A stretch of DNA of 64,000 nt from Pollutimonas subterranea (GCF_002849655.1 NZ_PDNW01000002.1:341733-405732); one strand, 5' to 3'. Shown: positions 17,974 through 28,097, counted from the stretch's first letter. The notes: generated by a model not told the origin, from the sequence alone. Program-made: numbers and translations.

Positions 17974-19464
17974 ATGGACCACCTTCTTGCCGCCGTTGAC
18001 CTCGGATCCAACAGTTTCCGCCTTTCAATCGGACGCGTCGTACAACAGGATGGCATCGCTCAGATCTACGCCATCGACCGCCTCAAGGAGTCAGTCAGGC
18101 TGGCGGCTGGCCTCGATGATGACAACGTCATCAATGAAGAGGCCATCGAACGCGCCATCACCATACTGAAACGCTTCGGGGAACGCCTGGCCGGATTCCA
18201 CCCGAACCGCGTGCGCGCCGTGGCGACGAATACCTTCCGCATCGCCCGCAACGTGGCCGAAATATTGCCGCGTGCCGAAGCGGCCCTGGGTTTTCCCATC
18301 GAAGTCATCGCGGGGCAGGAAGAAGCGCGGCTCATCTTCTCGGGCATCACCAGCGAGCTTCCGCCGTCCGCCAACCGGCGGCTCATGATAGACATCGGTG
18401 GAGGATCCACGGAGGTCATCATCGGCAAGGGCTTTCAGCCCCTGCATATGTCGTCCCTTTTCATGGGGTGTGTGAGCTATACGCGCCAGTTCTTCGTCGA
18501 CGGGCGCATTACAGAATCCAGAATGCAACAGGCCCAGTTCGCCGCGCGGCGCGAATTCGAAACGATTTCGGGGCAATACCGCAGAACCGGGTGGCAAGAA
18601 GCTTATGGATCATCGGGCACCGCCAAAGGCTTGCTGGCGGTATTGATGGAAGGAGGCATGTCCAAGAAAGGCATTACCCTGGAAGGAATGGAGAAGCTGA
18701 AGGCCAAGCTCGTTAAAGACGGCAAGGTAATCATGAGCGAGCTGCCCGGCCTGAAACATGATCGTTCACTCGTCCTGCCCGGCGGCCTTGCCATCATGAT
18801 GGCGGCGTTCCACGAGCTCAAGATAAAATTGATGCTTCCCGGCGAAGGCGCCCTGCGCGTCGGCGTCCTGTACGATTTGCTGGGACGCGATTCGCAGCAC
18901 GATAAGCGTGATGAAACCGTGCGCCAGTTCATGAAGCGCTACCATGTGGACCTCAAGCAATCCGCTCGCGTCAAGCGTGCCGCGCTGGGTTTCTTTTCAC
19001 AGCTGGGACTGCCGGACGGGCCTGACAAACAAGAACTGGAGCGCACCTTGGGATGGGTTGCCGATCTGCACGAAATCGGAATCAGCATCGCCCATGACGA
19101 TTATCACAAGCATGGCGCCTACATTCTTCAACATGCCGACATGCCGGGTTTTTCGAACGACGACCAGATCATGCTGTCCTTGTTCGCGCTGGGCCATCAA
19201 GGCAAACTCGGCAAGCTTCAAGCACGCGATCCCTCCCGTGACAAATGGCTTACCTTATTCTGCCTGCGGCTGGCCGTGCTGTTGTCACGGCGGCGGGATG
19301 ATCGGGAGCCCATGCCAATTTCGATACAAGCCAATGGCCACAGCATTCGTGTCAATGCCGACGAGTCATGGCTGCAGAAGCACCCTCTTACCGAGTTCTC
19401 GCTACAGGCCGAAAAACGCGAATGGAACAAGGCCGGATTCGAGTTTGAACTGAATCCGACCTGA
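17974..19464 (+). CDS. ppx: Exopolyphosphatase / Ppx-GppA phosphatase
   Basis: Releases terminal phosphate from polyphosphate, and in some members converts pppGpp to ppGpp. The 496-residue protein has the actin-like ASKHA fold: the phosphate-1 motif AAVDLGSNSFRLSIGR at the start, RAVATNTFRIARN, the catalytic-glutamate region VIAGQEEARLIFSG, and the phosphate-2 loop MIDIGGGSTEVIIG. The C-terminal half is the HD-like helical domain (HEIGISIAHDDYHKHGAYIL). Divergent from ppk; a TATAAT hexamer lies about 30 bases upstream of the start. Confidence 0.93.
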   Translation: MDHLLAAVDLGSNSFRLSIGRVVQQDGIAQIYAIDRLKESVRLAAGLDDDNVINEEAIERAITILKRFGERLAGFHPNRVRAVATNTFRIARNVAEILPRAEAALGFPIEVIAGQEEARLIFSGITSELPPSANRRLMIDIGGGSTEVIIGKGFQPLHMSSLFMGCVSYTRQFFVDGRITESRMQQAQFAARREFETISGQYRRTGWQEAYGSSGTAKGLLAVLMEGGMSKKGITLEGMEKLKAKLVKDGKVIMSELPGLKHDRSLVLPGGLAIMMAAFHELKIKLMLPGEGALRVGVLYDLLGRDSQHDKRDETVRQFMKRYHVDLKQSARVKRAALGFFSQLGLPDGPDKQELERTLGWVADLHEIGISIAHDDYHKHGAYILQHADMPGFSNDDQIMLSLFALGHQGKLGKLQARDPSRDKWLTLFCLRLAVLLSRRRDDREPMPISIQANGHSIRVNADESWLQKHPLTEFSLQAEKREWNKAGFEFELNPT

Positions 19465-19476
19465 TAGCTCTCGAGC

Positions 19477-20259
19477 CTACCGCATGCCGAAATGCCGGCG
19501 GTAACGGGCATCCATGCGTTGCGCATCCAGCAATACAGGAAAATCCGCAGTATTGAAGTCAGGATCCCAGGCCGGTTCGCCACAAATTTTCGCGCCGGCC
19601 TTCAAATAACCCTTGATCAATGCGGGTACCCGGGCCGGCAGCACGTCATCAAGGCGTTCAACCGGATAACGATGACGTGGAACAAGGCGGGGCAGATCGG
19701 GGTTGGCCGCCAGCGTGTCCCGCGCCCTGCGCCATACCTCGGCGGCAGCCGCGCCGTCGTCGCGCAGACTGACACTGGCACAGCCCAGCACGTAGCGCAG
19801 GCCCAATTGCTGCACCACGCTGGCAATGCCGGACCAAAGAAGCATGATAACCGCGCCATTGCGATAATCAGCATGCGTACACGAGCGTCCAATTTCAACA
19901 ATTTCCTGCTCCAGGTCGCCCAGTCCGGCCAGGTAAAACTCGGACTCCGCATAATAGCCGCCTGCGTTCTTCGCATTGGCTGGCGTGAGCAGGCGATACG
20001 TTCCGACCACACGGCCCGTATCGGCTTCCCGGACCATGAGGTGTTCGCACCAGGTGTCGTAGTGGTCGATGTCCAGGCCGTCGACGCTATCCGGAAACAC
20101 CGCATTCATTTCCTCGGTGAACACTTGATAGCGCAGGCGCTGTATCGCCTCCAGCTCTTCATTACTGCGGGCCAGTCCCAGAACCAGGCCCCCGGCCGAA
20201 GGTGCCGGCCAAATGGCATTTCTGACTGCTTCCGGTTGGGTACGTGCAAGCTCGAACAT
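19477..20259 (-). CDS. OlsB-like ornithine N-acyltransferase (GNAT, hemolysin-like)
   Basis: A 260-residue acyltransferase-fold protein. Features: LARSNEELEAIQRLRYQVFTEEM at about 28-50, HLMVREADTGRVVGTYRLLTP, the segment EIVEIGRSCTHADYRNGAVIMLLWSG, and CASVSLRDDG. These are hallmarks of the OlsB/autoinducer-synthase-like acyltransferases that attach a 3-hydroxyacyl chain from ACP to ornithine, the first step to lyso-ornithine lipid. OlsA, which adds the second chain, is not in the window. Ornithine lipids replace phospholipids in phosphate starvation in several proteobacteria, so its place beside pst/ppk/ppx is meaningful. It converges on ppx. Confidence 0.72.
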   Translation of the reverse strand: MFELARTQPEAVRNAIWPAPSAGGLVLGLARSNEELEAIQRLRYQVFTEEMNAVFPDSVDGLDIDHYDTWCEHLMVREADTGRVVGTYRLLTPANAKNAGGYYAESEFYLAGLGDLEQEIVEIGRSCTHADYRNGAVIMLLWSGIASVVQQLGLRYVLGCASVSLRDDGAAAAEVWRRARDTLAANPDLPRLVPRHRYPVERLDDVLPARVPALIKGYLKAGAKICGEPAWDPDFNTADFPVLLDAQRMDARYRRHFGMR

Positions 20260-20324
20260 AGTGTGGCTCCTGTAAAGATGCCACGATTATGCGTGCCGAA
20301 TATTTCAGGTTTTTGATGCCTGGC

Positions 20325-21671
20325 TTATTTACTGGACAAATCCACGTCAACCAGTTGCTGCACGCCGTCTTCGGCCAAGGACGTTTCCTCTGCTTCCACC
20401 ATAAGACGCAGCTTGGGCTCGGTACCGGATGCCCTTATCAGCACACGGCCCCTGCCATTCAATTCGCGCTCGACCTTTTCCTTGGCAGCTTGCAAACCCG
20501 CATGGGTCTGCCATTGCACGTCCGGCGCCAGTGGCACATTGACCATTTTCTGCGGATACATTTTCAAATCCGCGACAAGATCGGACAGGCTCTGGCCGCT
20601 GCGGCTCATGGCCGTAAGCACCTGCAAGGCAGCAATAATGCCATCGCCGGTAGTGTGGCAATCCAGACACAACAGGTGGCCTGAACTTTCGCCGCCGAAG
20701 AGCCAGCCACGTTTCTGCATGCTCTCGAGCACATAGCGATCACCAACCTTGGCGCGTTCAAACCCGACACCCAAGGCTTGCATTTGTTTCTCGAATCCAA
20801 AATTGGTCATGAGCGTACCCACGACGCCGTCGACCCGTCCCTGTGTCATACGATCTCGCACGATCGCGTAGAGCAGCTCGTCGCCGTTATAAATGCGACC
20901 CGAACCGTCGACCATTTGCAACCGGTCAGCATCCCCGTCGAGCGCTATTCCAAGATCCGCCCCCCGCGCCTGCACTTCCGCCGCCAGGTGTTCGGGGTGC
21001 ATGGCGCCGACGCCTTCATTGATGTTGAAGCCGTCCGGCTGGCACCCGATGGCAAACACTTCGGCGCCCAATTCGCGGAATACATGCGGCGCAATGTTAT
21101 AGGCGGCTCCGTGAGCGCCATCGACCACGATGGAGACCCCGGACAGGTCCAGCTCGTTGGGAAAGGTACTTTTGCAGAATTCAATGTAACGCCCAGCGGC
21201 GTCGTCGATACGACGGGCCCGCCCCAGCGCTTCCGAACCGACACAACCCAGGGGCTCGTCGATGGCCGCTTCTATCTCGGCCTCGATGTCATCGTCCAGC
21301 TTCATGCCCTGCGCCGAGAAGAACTTGATACCGTTATCCTGGTAAGGATTGTGCGAGGCACTGATTACTACACCCGCCACCAGCCGTAAGGCACGCGTCA
21401 GGTAAGCCACTGCCGGGGTCGGTATAGGGCCGGCAAGCAGCACATCGATACCCGCCGCTGACAAGCCGGCTTCAAGGGCGGACTCAAGCATATAGCCCGA
21501 AATCCGCGTGTCTTTGCCGATTACAACCGCTGGGCGTCCACGCCCCGGTTGCTGGCGGGCCAGCACGCGCCCCGCCGCGTAGCCCAGCCGCAGTGCAAAC
21601 TCTGCGTTGATGGTGGGCCCGCCGACTTCGCCACGGACGCCGTCTGTACCAAAATACTTGCGATCTGTCAT
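20325..21671 (-). CDS. glmM: Phosphoglucosamine mutase
   Basis: Interconverts glucosamine-6-phosphate and glucosamine-1-phosphate for UDP-GlcNAc, hence peptidoglycan and LPS. The 448-residue protein begins [17 protein letters not shown]; the active-site phosphoserine loop is [18 protein letters not shown], the metal-binding loop [13 protein letters not shown], the sugar loop [11 protein letters not shown] and the C-terminal phosphate loop [14 protein letters not shown]. The ATG at 21671 overlaps the folP stop as ATGA; the longer open frame upstream only overlays folP. Confidence 0.97.
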   Translation of the reverse strand: MTDRKYFGTDGVRGEVGGPTINAEFALRLGYAAGRVLARQQPGRGRPAVVIGKDTRISGYMLESALEAGLSAAGIDVLLAGPIPTPAVAYLTRALRLVAGVVISASHNPYQDNGIKFFSAQGMKLDDDIEAEIEAAIDEPLGCVGSEALGRARRIDDAAGRYIEFCKSTFPNELDLSGVSIVVDGAHGAAYNIAPHVFRELGAEVFAIGCQPDGFNINEGVGAMHPEHLAAEVQARGADLGIALDGDADRLQMVDGSGRIYNGDELLYAIVRDRMTQGRVDGVVGTLMTNFGFEKQMQALGVGFERAKVGDRYVLESMQKRGWLFGGESSGHLLCLDCHTTGDGIIAALQVLTAMSRSGQSLSDLVADLKMYPQKMVNVPLAPDVQWQTHAGLQAAKEKVERELNGRGRVLIRASGTEPKLRLMVEAEETSLAEDGVQQLVDVDLSSK

Positions 21672-22507
21672 ATGAATTTCCCTGTTTCTATTGCTTGCCA
21701 TACTTTTACCGCATCCACGGTCGCAGCGACATCGTGCACACGGATGATATGCGCGCCGCGCGCCACCGCGGCCAATGCGGCGGCGACGCTGCCGCCCAGG
21801 CGATCCGCCGGCAAACGGCCTGTGACGTGGCCGATCATGGACTTGCGCGACACGCCGATCAACCACGGGTAGCCCTTGCCGTCGATATCGCCCAGGCGCT
21901 GTAACATCAAATAGTTCTGCTGCGGCGTTTTCCCGAAGCCAAAGCCAGGATCAAGAATAATGCGGCCCCGGTCAATACCCGCATCGCGCATGACCTGGAC
22001 ACGCTCGTGCAGGAAATCGTGCACCTCGTGCAGGACGTCGTCATAGCGCGGCGCCCGTTGCATGGTGGTCGGCTCGCCCTGCATATGCATGACGCACAGG
22101 CCGCAGCGTGAATCCGACACCGCCTCGATCGCACCCTCGCGCCGAAACCCATAAATGTCGTTGATCATGTCCACGCCGGCATCGAGCACGCGACGCATCA
22201 CCTCGGGCTTGAAGGTGTCGACAGATAAAGGAACGCCCGCATCAAGCAACCCGTCGATAACCGGAAGGATGCGTTGAAGTTCGTCGGCCGCGGACACCGG
22301 CTCGGCGCCGGGACGTGTGGACTCGCCGCCAATGTCCAGGATATCGGCGCCGTCGGCAATGAGTTGCCTTGCATGCGCAATGGCGAAATCCGGGGAATGA
22401 TGCGTGGAGATGTTCGAAAAGGAGTCTGGGGTGACATTGACGATCCCCATAACCAAAGGGCGCTCGAGTGTCAGCTCGAAGCGCCCACAAACCAGGTTTG
22501 AGCTCAT
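21668..22507 (-). CDS. folP: Dihydropteroate synthase
   Basis: Condenses dihydropterin pyrophosphate with p-aminobenzoate in folate synthesis; the sulfonamide target. The 279-residue TIM-barrel protein has [15 protein letters not shown] near residue 20, [15 protein letters not shown] near 52, [10 protein letters not shown], the INDIYGFR segment, [11 protein letters not shown] and [10 protein letters not shown]. It overlaps glmM by four bases and lies 54 bases downstream of ftsH, the usual ftsH-folP-glmM order. Confidence 0.97.
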   Translation of the reverse strand: MSSNLVCGRFELTLERPLVMGIVNVTPDSFSNISTHHSPDFAIAHARQLIADGADILDIGGESTRPGAEPVSAADELQRILPVIDGLLDAGVPLSVDTFKPEVMRRVLDAGVDMINDIYGFRREGAIEAVSDSRCGLCVMHMQGEPTTMQRAPRYDDVLHEVHDFLHERVQVMRDAGIDRGRIILDPGFGFGKTPQQNYLMLQRLGDIDGKGYPWLIGVSRKSMIGHVTGRLPADRLGGSVAAALAAVARGAHIIRVHDVAATVDAVKVWQAIETGKFI

Positions 22508-22561
22508 CGGTGTGATACCGGAACCTGCTTGCCTGGATGACCAGGCAGCAGGCGCCGAACC

Positions 22562-24460
22562 TTATACAGGCGTAGTGGCAGCGTTGCCCCCAGCCGACGT
22601 CAGGCCGGCGGCCGGCGGCGGGCTGTCGGGCGTGTCGTTTTGCGACGCTACGACCTGTGGTGCGCGCGGGGGACGCCCTTGCATGATGTCTTCGATCTGT
22701 TCCGCATCGATGGTTTCCCATTCGAGCAAGGCAGCCGTCATGGCTTCCATCTTCTCGCGGTTGTCTTCAATGATCTTGCGGGCCACCGTGTACTGCTGGT
22801 CTATGATGGCGCGAATTTCCTGATCGACTTTCTGCATGGTGGCTTCGGATACATGCGTCGTTTTGGTGACGCTGCGGCCAAGGAAGACTTCGCCTTCGTT
22901 CTCGGCGTACACGACAGGCCCGAGTGAGTCGGTCATGCCGTAGCGCGTAACGATATCGCGAGCAATGGCGGTGGCGCGCTCGAAGTCGTTGGATGCGCCG
23001 GTGGTCATCTGGTTCATGAAGACTTCTTCAGCGATACGCCCCCCGAACAGCACGGCAATGGTGTTGAGCAGACGCTCTTTGTCCATGCTGTAGCGGTCGG
23101 TGTCGGGCAATTGCATCGTGACACCCAGTGCACGGCCGCGAGGAATGATGGTTACCTTGTGCACCGGATCGGTCTTGGGCAGGCTGCGCGCAACCAGCGC
23201 GTGGCCGGACTCGTGGTAGGCCGTATTGCGGCGCTCTTCTTCGGGCATGATGAGCGAGCGGCGCTCGGCACCCATGATGATCTTGTCTTTCGCTTTTTCG
23301 AAGTCGTTCATTTCAACCGTGCGACCACTGCGTCGCGCGGCGAACAAGGCGGCTTCGTTGACCAGGTTGGCCAGGTCGGCGCCTGAAAAGCCCGGGGTAC
23401 CGCGAGCCAGGATCATGGCATCGACATTGGTGGCCAAGGGCACTTTGCGCATGTGCACTTTCAGGATCTGCTCGCGGCCACGGATATCGGGCAGCGAGAC
23501 CACGACCTGGCGATCGAAGCGCCCAGGACGCAGCAAGGCGGGATCGAGCACGTCGGGACGGTTGGTCGCTGCAATAACGAGTACGCCCTGGCCGGTTTCA
23601 AAACCATCCATTTCAACCAGCAACTGGTTCAGCGTTTGCTCGCGTTCGTCGTTGCCGCCGCCCAGGCCTGCGCCGCGTTGGCGTCCAACGGCGTCGATTT
23701 CATCGATAAAGATGATGCACGGTGCCTGCTTCTTGGCGTTCTCGAACATGTCGCGCACGCGGGCAGCGCCCACACCGACGAACATTTCGACGAAATCGGA
23801 ACCCGAAATACTGAAGAAAGGAACCTTGGCTTCGCCGGCTATGGCCTTGGCCAACAGCGTTTTACCAGTACCCGGCGAACCAACCATAAGAACGCCGCGC
23901 GGGATACGGCCACCCAGGCGCTGGAATTTGGTGGGGTCACGCAGGAAGTCGACGAGCTCCTGGACATCTTCCTTGGCCTCGTCACACCCGGCCACATCGG
24001 CAAACGTGATGTGATTGGTGTTTTCGTCCATCATGCGTGCGCGTGACTTTCCGAAGCTGAAGGCCCCGCCCTTGCCGCCGCCCTGCATCTGGCGCATGAA
24101 GAATATCCACACCCCAATAAGCAACAGCATGGGGAACCAGGAAATGAACAGGCTGGCCAGGAATGAGGGTTCTTCGCGAGCCTTGCCGGAGACCTCTACC
24201 CCGGACTTGACCAGTTCAGGCACCATCCACAGGTCGCCGGGCGACGTAAGACTGTACGGGCGGCCGGCATCGGGCGTTACATAAAGGGTGTCTCCCTGGA
24301 TGTCGACCTTGTTGATGCGGCCCGCCTGGGCGTCGCTCATGAATTGAGTGTAAGTTACGCTCTCGGTGGTGGTTGCGCGGCCGTCAAACTGCTTGAAAAC
24401 AGTAAACAGGACCAACGCGATCACCATCCAGATCGCAACCTTGGAAAACGAGTTGTTCAA
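22562..24460 (-). CDS. ftsH: ATP-dependent zinc metalloprotease FtsH
   Basis: Membrane AAA+ protease degrading membrane and regulatory proteins. From a TTG start at 24460 (GGAGG six bases upstream) it has 632 residues: membrane span [17 protein letters not shown], a periplasmic domain, a second span [18 protein letters not shown], Walker [15 protein letters not shown], Walker [10 protein letters not shown], the second region of homology [18 protein letters not shown], and the zinc site [13 protein letters not shown] start is unusual but the Shine-Dalgarno sequence and the family's MNNSFSK opening support it; the only in-frame ATG upstream has no such site. Confidence 0.96.
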   Translation of the reverse strand: MNNSFSKVAIWMVIALVLFTVFKQFDGRATTTESVTYTQFMSDAQAGRINKVDIQGDTLYVTPDAGRPYSLTSPGDLWMVPELVKSGVEVSGKAREEPSFLASLFISWFPMLLLIGVWIFFMRQMQGGGKGGAFSFGKSRARMMDENTNHITFADVAGCDEAKEDVQELVDFLRDPTKFQRLGGRIPRGVLMVGSPGTGKTLLAKAIAGEAKVPFFSISGSDFVEMFVGVGAARVRDMFENAKKQAPCIIFIDEIDAVGRQRGAGLGGGNDEREQTLNQLLVEMDGFETGQGVLVIAATNRPDVLDPALLRPGRFDRQVVVSLPDIRGREQILKVHMRKVPLATNVDAMILARGTPGFSGADLANLVNEAALFAARRSGRTVEMNDFEKAKDKIIMGAERRSLIMPEEERRNTAYHESGHALVARSLPKTDPVHKVTIIPRGRALGVTMQLPDTDRYSMDKERLLNTIAVLFGGRIAEEVFMNQMTTGASNDFERATAIARDIVTRYGMTDSLGPVVYAENEGEVFLGRSVTKTTHVSEATMQKVDQEIRAIIDQQYTVARKIIEDNREKMEAMTAALLEWETIDAEQIEDIMQGRPPRAPQVVASQNDTPDSPPPAAGLTSAGGNAATTPV

Positions 24461-24572
24461 AGCCAACCTCCACTTGTAACTACCACTTGCCGGACCCCCG
24501 CAACTGCGGCAGCAAAACAAGCATATCAATGACTCATTCTACTCGATAGAAAGAATCGTGTTTGTCAAACCC

Positions 24573-25208
24573 CTACGACTTGAGACGCCGTCCGACCAGA
24601 AAGGTTTCCGAGGACCTGACGCGCGAAGCCTTGGGTTTACGCTCGACCACGCGATGAAAACGTTGTTTGAATGATTCCACGATTTGAGAGAATCCGCTGC
24701 CATGGAAAGCCTTGACGATAAGCGCGCCATTTGGCTGCAGATGGTGGCAGGAAAAATCGAGGGCCAAATCGCATACATGCTGAATTCTAGCTGAATCGGC
24801 CGAACTCACGCCTGATAAGTTGGGGGCCATATCGGAAATCACAAGATCCACTTGCTGCCCATTGAGCATATTTTTCAATTGATCTAGTATGGAGTCTTCA
24901 CGAAAGTCGCCCAGAATGAACTCGACTCCGGCTATGGGTTCCATGGGCAGCATGTCCAGCGCAATGATGCGGCCGTCTATGACACCGCCTGCGCCAACCA
25001 TGCGTTCGCGCGCCACTTGCGACCAGCTTCCCGGCGCCGAGCCCAGGTCAACCACAATGTCGCCGTGCTGCATCAGCTTTTCAGTATCCAGGATTTCAGT
25101 CAGCTTGAATGCCGCCCTGGCGCGATACCCTTTCTGTTGCGCCATTTTGACGTAGGGATCATTTATATGCTGCTGAACCCATTCTTTAGAGAATTTATTT
25201 TTGGCCAT
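24573..25208 (-). CDS. rlmE: 23S rRNA (uridine-2'-O)-methyltransferase RlmE
   Basis: Methylates U2552 in the ribosomal A-loop using SAM. The 211-residue protein has the FtsJ layout: [12 protein letters not shown], the SAM motif [24 protein letters not shown], the catalytic aspartate in [12 protein letters not shown] and the late lysine in [11 protein letters not shown]. It lies about 110 bases upstream of ftsH on the same strand and is divergent from yhbY with only 17 bases between starts, the usual yhbY-rlmE arrangement. Confidence 0.95.
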   Translation of the reverse strand: MAKNKFSKEWVQQHINDPYVKMAQQKGYRARAAFKLTEILDTEKLMQHGDIVVDLGSAPGSWSQVARERMVGAGGVIDGRIIALDMLPMEPIAGVEFILGDFREDSILDQLKNMLNGQQVDLVISDMAPNLSGVSSADSARIQHVCDLALDFSCHHLQPNGALIVKAFHGSGFSQIVESFKQRFHRVVERKPKASRVRSSETFLVGRRLKS

Positions 25209-25225
25209 TACCGTACAATCTCATT

Positions 25226-25795
25226 ATGCCAAAACTCGACATTACTTCCCAAGAGCGCAGCGCACTTCGCGCCGCAGCCCACCCTTTGCGTCCGGTCGTA
25301 CTGATTGGAGACCGGGGTTTATCCGAATCGGTGCTTAAAGAAATCGATCTTAATCTGAATGCGCACCAGCTTATCAAGGTGCGCGTTTCAGGCGACGATC
25401 GAGACGCACGCGTTGCCATGCTCGACTCCATATGCGAGACCTTGTCGTGTGCGGTAGTTCATCATCTGGGTAAAACCCTGATCATCTATCGGCCTGACAC
25501 GGCGGCAATACGCGCCAAGACCGAAGCCGAGAATGCGACCCGCGCCACACGCAAGCCTTCAGAGCCACATACCCCCAAGAAGCTGGCGGCCACCGGGGGG
25601 ACCCGTACGCGGCGCACTGAAAAAGCACTGCGTAAGGCCCGCAAGGCCGAAAGACTTGAATCGGCACCGCCACGTGCGAAACGCGCCGGTGCAGCAGCGC
25701 CGGCTCGTCCGGCTCACGCAATACCCCGGCGAGCCGGCAGCGCAATGTCGCTACGCGCTGGCGCCCGGCGCTCGTTGGGCCCGGCTAAACGCTGA
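25226..25795 (+). CDS. yhbY: YhbY/CRM-domain RNA-binding protein with long basic tail
   Basis: Ribosome-assembly-associated RNA-binding protein. Residues 1-95 form the CRM domain: SALRAAAHPLRPVVLIGDRGLSESVLKEID with the GxxG-type loop, VRVSGDDRDARVAMLDSIC and HHLGKTLIIYRP. Residues ~96-189 are a low-complexity, Arg/Ala/Lys/Pro-rich tail absent from the 97-residue E. coli protein; it is probably disordered and could add nonspecific RNA affinity. An intrinsic terminator follows the stop codon. Confidence 0.9.
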   Translation: MPKLDITSQERSALRAAAHPLRPVVLIGDRGLSESVLKEIDLNLNAHQLIKVRVSGDDRDARVAMLDSICETLSCAVVHHLGKTLIIYRPDTAAIRAKTEAENATRATRKPSEPHTPKKLAATGGTRTRRTEKALRKARKAERLESAPPRAKRAGAAAPARPAHAIPRRAGSAMSLRAGARRSLGPAKR

Positions 25796-25813
25796 TTTGT
25801 GCGCGGACATTAT

Positions 25814-25853
25814 AAAGCCCATCGCAAACACATGTTGCATGGGCTTTTCTTTT
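25814..25853 (+). terminator. Intrinsic terminator after yhbY
   Basis: AAAGCCCAT pairs with ATGGGCTTT, with GCAA/TTGC extending the stem in the loop region, followed by TTCTTTT. It lies 19 bases after the yhbY stop. Read on the minus strand the tail is a weaker TTTATAAT, so it may also serve as a back-up terminator for greA. Confidence 0.85.
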
Positions 25854-25870
25854 GCGTCGCATATTGTACC

Positions 25871-25900
25871 TTCAGCAGGCGGAGACGCCCGCCTGTTGAA
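25871..25900 (-). other. Strong hairpin just downstream of greA
   Basis: TTCAACAGGCGG pairs with CCGCCTGCTGAA (one bulged or mismatched position) around a six-base loop, 8 bases after the greA stop. No U-run follows on the minus strand. It is probably a 3' mRNA-stabilising stem, with termination at the second hairpin (25814-25853). Confidence 0.5.
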
Positions 25901-25908
25901 TCACAACA

Positions 25909-26385
25909 TTACAAATAGCTGACGTTCAACACTTCGAATTCGCGGATTCCGGCAGGAGCCCTGACCGAAACGACATCACCCTCGCTTTTGCCGATCAGCG
26001 CACGCGCGACCGGGCTTGACACCGAAATGAGGTTGGCGCGGATATCGGCCTCGACATCGCCCACGATCTGATAGGTGACGCGCTCGCCCGATTCCAGATC
26101 TTCGATTTCCACCGTGGCGCCGAACACGGCTCTTCCTTCTACGTCGAGGGCTGCGGGGTCGATGATTTGCGCATTGGACAATGTGCCTTCGAGCTCCTTG
26201 ATGCGTCCTTCCACGAAGGCCTGACGTTCGCGCGCAGCGTCGTACTCGGCGTTCTCGGAAAGGTCGCCCTGGGCCCGGGCCTCGGCAATGGCATTGATGA
26301 CTTCAGGCCGTTCAATGGTTTTCAAACGATGTAGCTCGGCTTGCAAGCGCTCAGCGCCGCGTGCTGTCAACGGTATCGCAGACAT
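25909..26385 (-). CDS. greA: Transcription elongation factor GreA
   Basis: Stimulates transcript cleavage by backtracked RNA polymerase. The 158-residue protein has the N-terminal coiled coil with [38 protein letters not shown] at its tip region (acidic D/E residues that reach the active site), and the C-terminal FKBP-like domain ending [20 protein letters not shown] lies seven bases ahead of the ATG. A terminator hairpin sits in its leader. Confidence 0.97.
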   Translation of the reverse strand: MSAIPLTARGAERLQAELHRLKTIERPEVINAIAEARAQGDLSENAEYDAARERQAFVEGRIKELEGTLSNAQIIDPAALDVEGRAVFGATVEIEDLESGERVTYQIVGDVEADIRANLISVSSPVARALIGKSEGDVVSVRAPAGIREFEVLNVSYL

Positions 26386-26408
26386 AATGTTCCTGGATAA
26401 AAAGTAAA

Positions 26409-26434
26409 AAGACGCTCCTCACAAGGAGCGCCTA
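26409..26434 (-). terminator. Intrinsic terminator inside the greA leader
   Basis: On the minus strand GCGCTCC-TTGTGA-GGAGCGT is followed by CTTTTTAC. The hairpin ends only about 25 bases before the greA start, downstream of a candidate promoter and downstream of the permease's own terminator, so it should stop a fraction of greA transcripts early. The layout resembles the E. coli greA leader, where a terminator yields the short GraL RNAs. Confidence 0.75.
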
Positions 26435-26493
26435 GTATTGAATTGGTGAGACAGTTTGGACCGTCTTGTGCGAACTAAAGGAAGCGTTGGTTT

Positions 26494-26522
26494 GTTATAG
26501 CTGTAAACAACGCCTGGGTCTA
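26494..26522 (-). promoter_or_regulatory. Candidate sigma-70 promoter for greA
   Basis: On the minus strand TAGACC (4 of 6 to TTGACA) and TATAAC (5 of 6 to TATAAT) are separated by exactly 17 bases. A start site near 26487 would give a leader of roughly 100 bases containing the terminator hairpin. Prediction from hexamers only. Confidence 0.5.
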
Positions 26523-26524
26523 GC

Positions 26525-26560
26525 TCAAAAACAAACCCCGGCCTGTGCCCAAACCGGGGG
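26525..26560 (-). terminator. Intrinsic terminator of the uracil permease gene
   Basis: On the minus strand ACCCCCGG-TTTGGGCACAGG-CCGGGGTTT is followed by GTTTTTGAG. It lies about 55 bases after the permease stop codon and separates that gene from greA. Confidence 0.82.
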
Positions 26561-26612
26561 TATAGGTGTATTGTCGGCAAACTGCGGAAAAATTGCAAGC
26601 CCCCCAGGAGCT

Positions 26613-27947
26613 CTAGGGGGTTGCCGCTGCCTTCGAGCCTGAGCCGATGCGAAGCAGCGCGTACAGGATGATGGCGCCGAACGTGGCAGTTCCAATGCCG
26701 TCGAGCCTGAACGCGCCGAACTGCAAGGAAAAGTTTCCAGCTCCCAGTATCAGCGTAACCGCCGCGACGATAAGATTGCGATTATCGGTGAAGTCGACCT
26801 GGTTGACGACCCATATACGCGCCCCGGCCACCGCGATCAAGCCAAATACGACCAGCGACATGCCGCCGAGCACCGGTCCGGGTATGGTCTGGATCAGGGC
26901 GCCGAACTTGGGCGAAAAGCCAAGCAATATGGCCATGAATGCAGCAAATACGAATACCAGGGTCGAATAAATGCGCGTAACAGTCATGACGCCGATATTC
27001 TCGGCATAGGTAGTGACTCCGGTGCCGCCCACGGCTCCGGACAGCATAGTGGCCACGCCGTCGCCCACGAAGGCGCGACCCAGATATACGTCAAGATTTT
27101 TCCCCGTCATGGCACTGACTGCTTTGATATGGCCCAGGTTCTCGGCCACCAGGATAATGGCGACCGGAACAATCACGCTGATGGCGTGGGCTTCGAATAC
27201 CGGTGCCGAAAAATTGGGCAGGCCGAGCCATGGGGCGCTCGATACCCCGCTGAAATCAATAGCAGGTCCCAGACCCAGCCCGTTGGCCAGAACAGCATAG
27301 ATGACGCAGGCCAGGAGTAATCCAACCAAAATGAGCAAACGCTGCGTCGTGCCGCGGGTATAGACCGCAATGCCGCCCACGCAGAGCACAGTCATGAGTG
27401 CCATAAGCGCGTCGAACGTGGAACCGCCCATGGCGCCCTTGGCGGCGATGGGCGCCAGGTTCAAGCCTATGACGGCAACGACGGCGCCGGTCACGACCGG
27501 AGGCATCCAGCGATTTATCCAGTTCGCAGCGCCTCCGGACCGGGCATTCATCCACCACACCAGCAAGCCAATAACGGTATAGGCCAGGCCGCAAATGATA
27601 ATGGCGCCGAGCGCCACGCCTATATTGGCGTTCGGCCCTGAGCCCGCGTAGCCCGTTACCGCGATGACACCGCCGATGAAGGCAAAGCTGGAGCCGAGGT
27701 AACTTGGAACGCGTCCGCCGACAAAGAAGAAAAATATCAACGTACCAATGCCGGACATCAGGATGGCCACATTGGCATCGAACCCCATCAACAAGGGTGC
27801 AAGTATGGTTGAGCCGAACATGGCCACCACATGCTGGGCCCCCATGGCGATATTCTGGGGCAAGGAAAGACACTCGTCCGGCTGCACGACAACGCCATGG
27901 GCACCACCCTGCACTTTGCGCCAGCGTGGAAAATAAGAGTTCGACAT
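26613..27947 (-). CDS. uraA: UraA-type uracil/xanthine permease (NCS2 family)
   Basis: Proton-coupled nucleobase importer of 444 residues with about 14 hydrophobic segments. Diagnostic segments include LPQNIAMGAQHVVAMFGSTILAPLLMGFD near residue 30 (the QH motif), the substrate-binding IVPVAIILVAENLGHIKAVSAMTG near 260 and GGTGVTTYAENIGVMTVTRIYS near 305. The AENLGH and TTYAENIG signatures point to uracil rather than xanthine. Its own terminator follows. carAB, the pyrimidine entry enzyme, is 8 kb away and not linked. Confidence 0.88.
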   Translation of the reverse strand: MSNSYFPRWRKVQGGAHGVVVQPDECLSLPQNIAMGAQHVVAMFGSTILAPLLMGFDANVAILMSGIGTLIFFFFVGGRVPSYLGSSFAFIGGVIAVTGYAGSGPNANIGVALGAIIICGLAYTVIGLLVWWMNARSGGAANWINRWMPPVVTGAVVAVIGLNLAPIAAKGAMGGSTFDALMALMTVLCVGGIAVYTRGTTQRLLILVGLLLACVIYAVLANGLGLGPAIDFSGVSSAPWLGLPNFSAPVFEAHAISVIVPVAIILVAENLGHIKAVSAMTGKNLDVYLGRAFVGDGVATMLSGAVGGTGVTTYAENIGVMTVTRIYSTLVFVFAAFMAILLGFSPKFGALIQTIPGPVLGGMSLVVFGLIAVAGARIWVVNQVDFTDNRNLIVAAVTLILGAGNFSLQFGAFRLDGIGTATFGAIILYALLRIGSGSKAAATP

Positions 27948-28097
27948 AAAAAAGGCCTTGTTCTAAGGTTGTGGGGCTGTCCCGTGACATGCCCGGCGGT
28001 TTTACCGTGGCGAGAGTGTACGGGCGCAGGCCGTCGAGCGGCAAGAAGTACTAACGTTTTCCCTCTGAAGTGATGCCGTCGCCTATGGCTTATCGCC

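Noticed and set aside
24460..24529. Longer FtsH start at an upstream ATG
   Set aside because: The extra 23 residues are cysteine-rich and unlike FtsH; the TTG at 24460 has GGAGG at the right distance.
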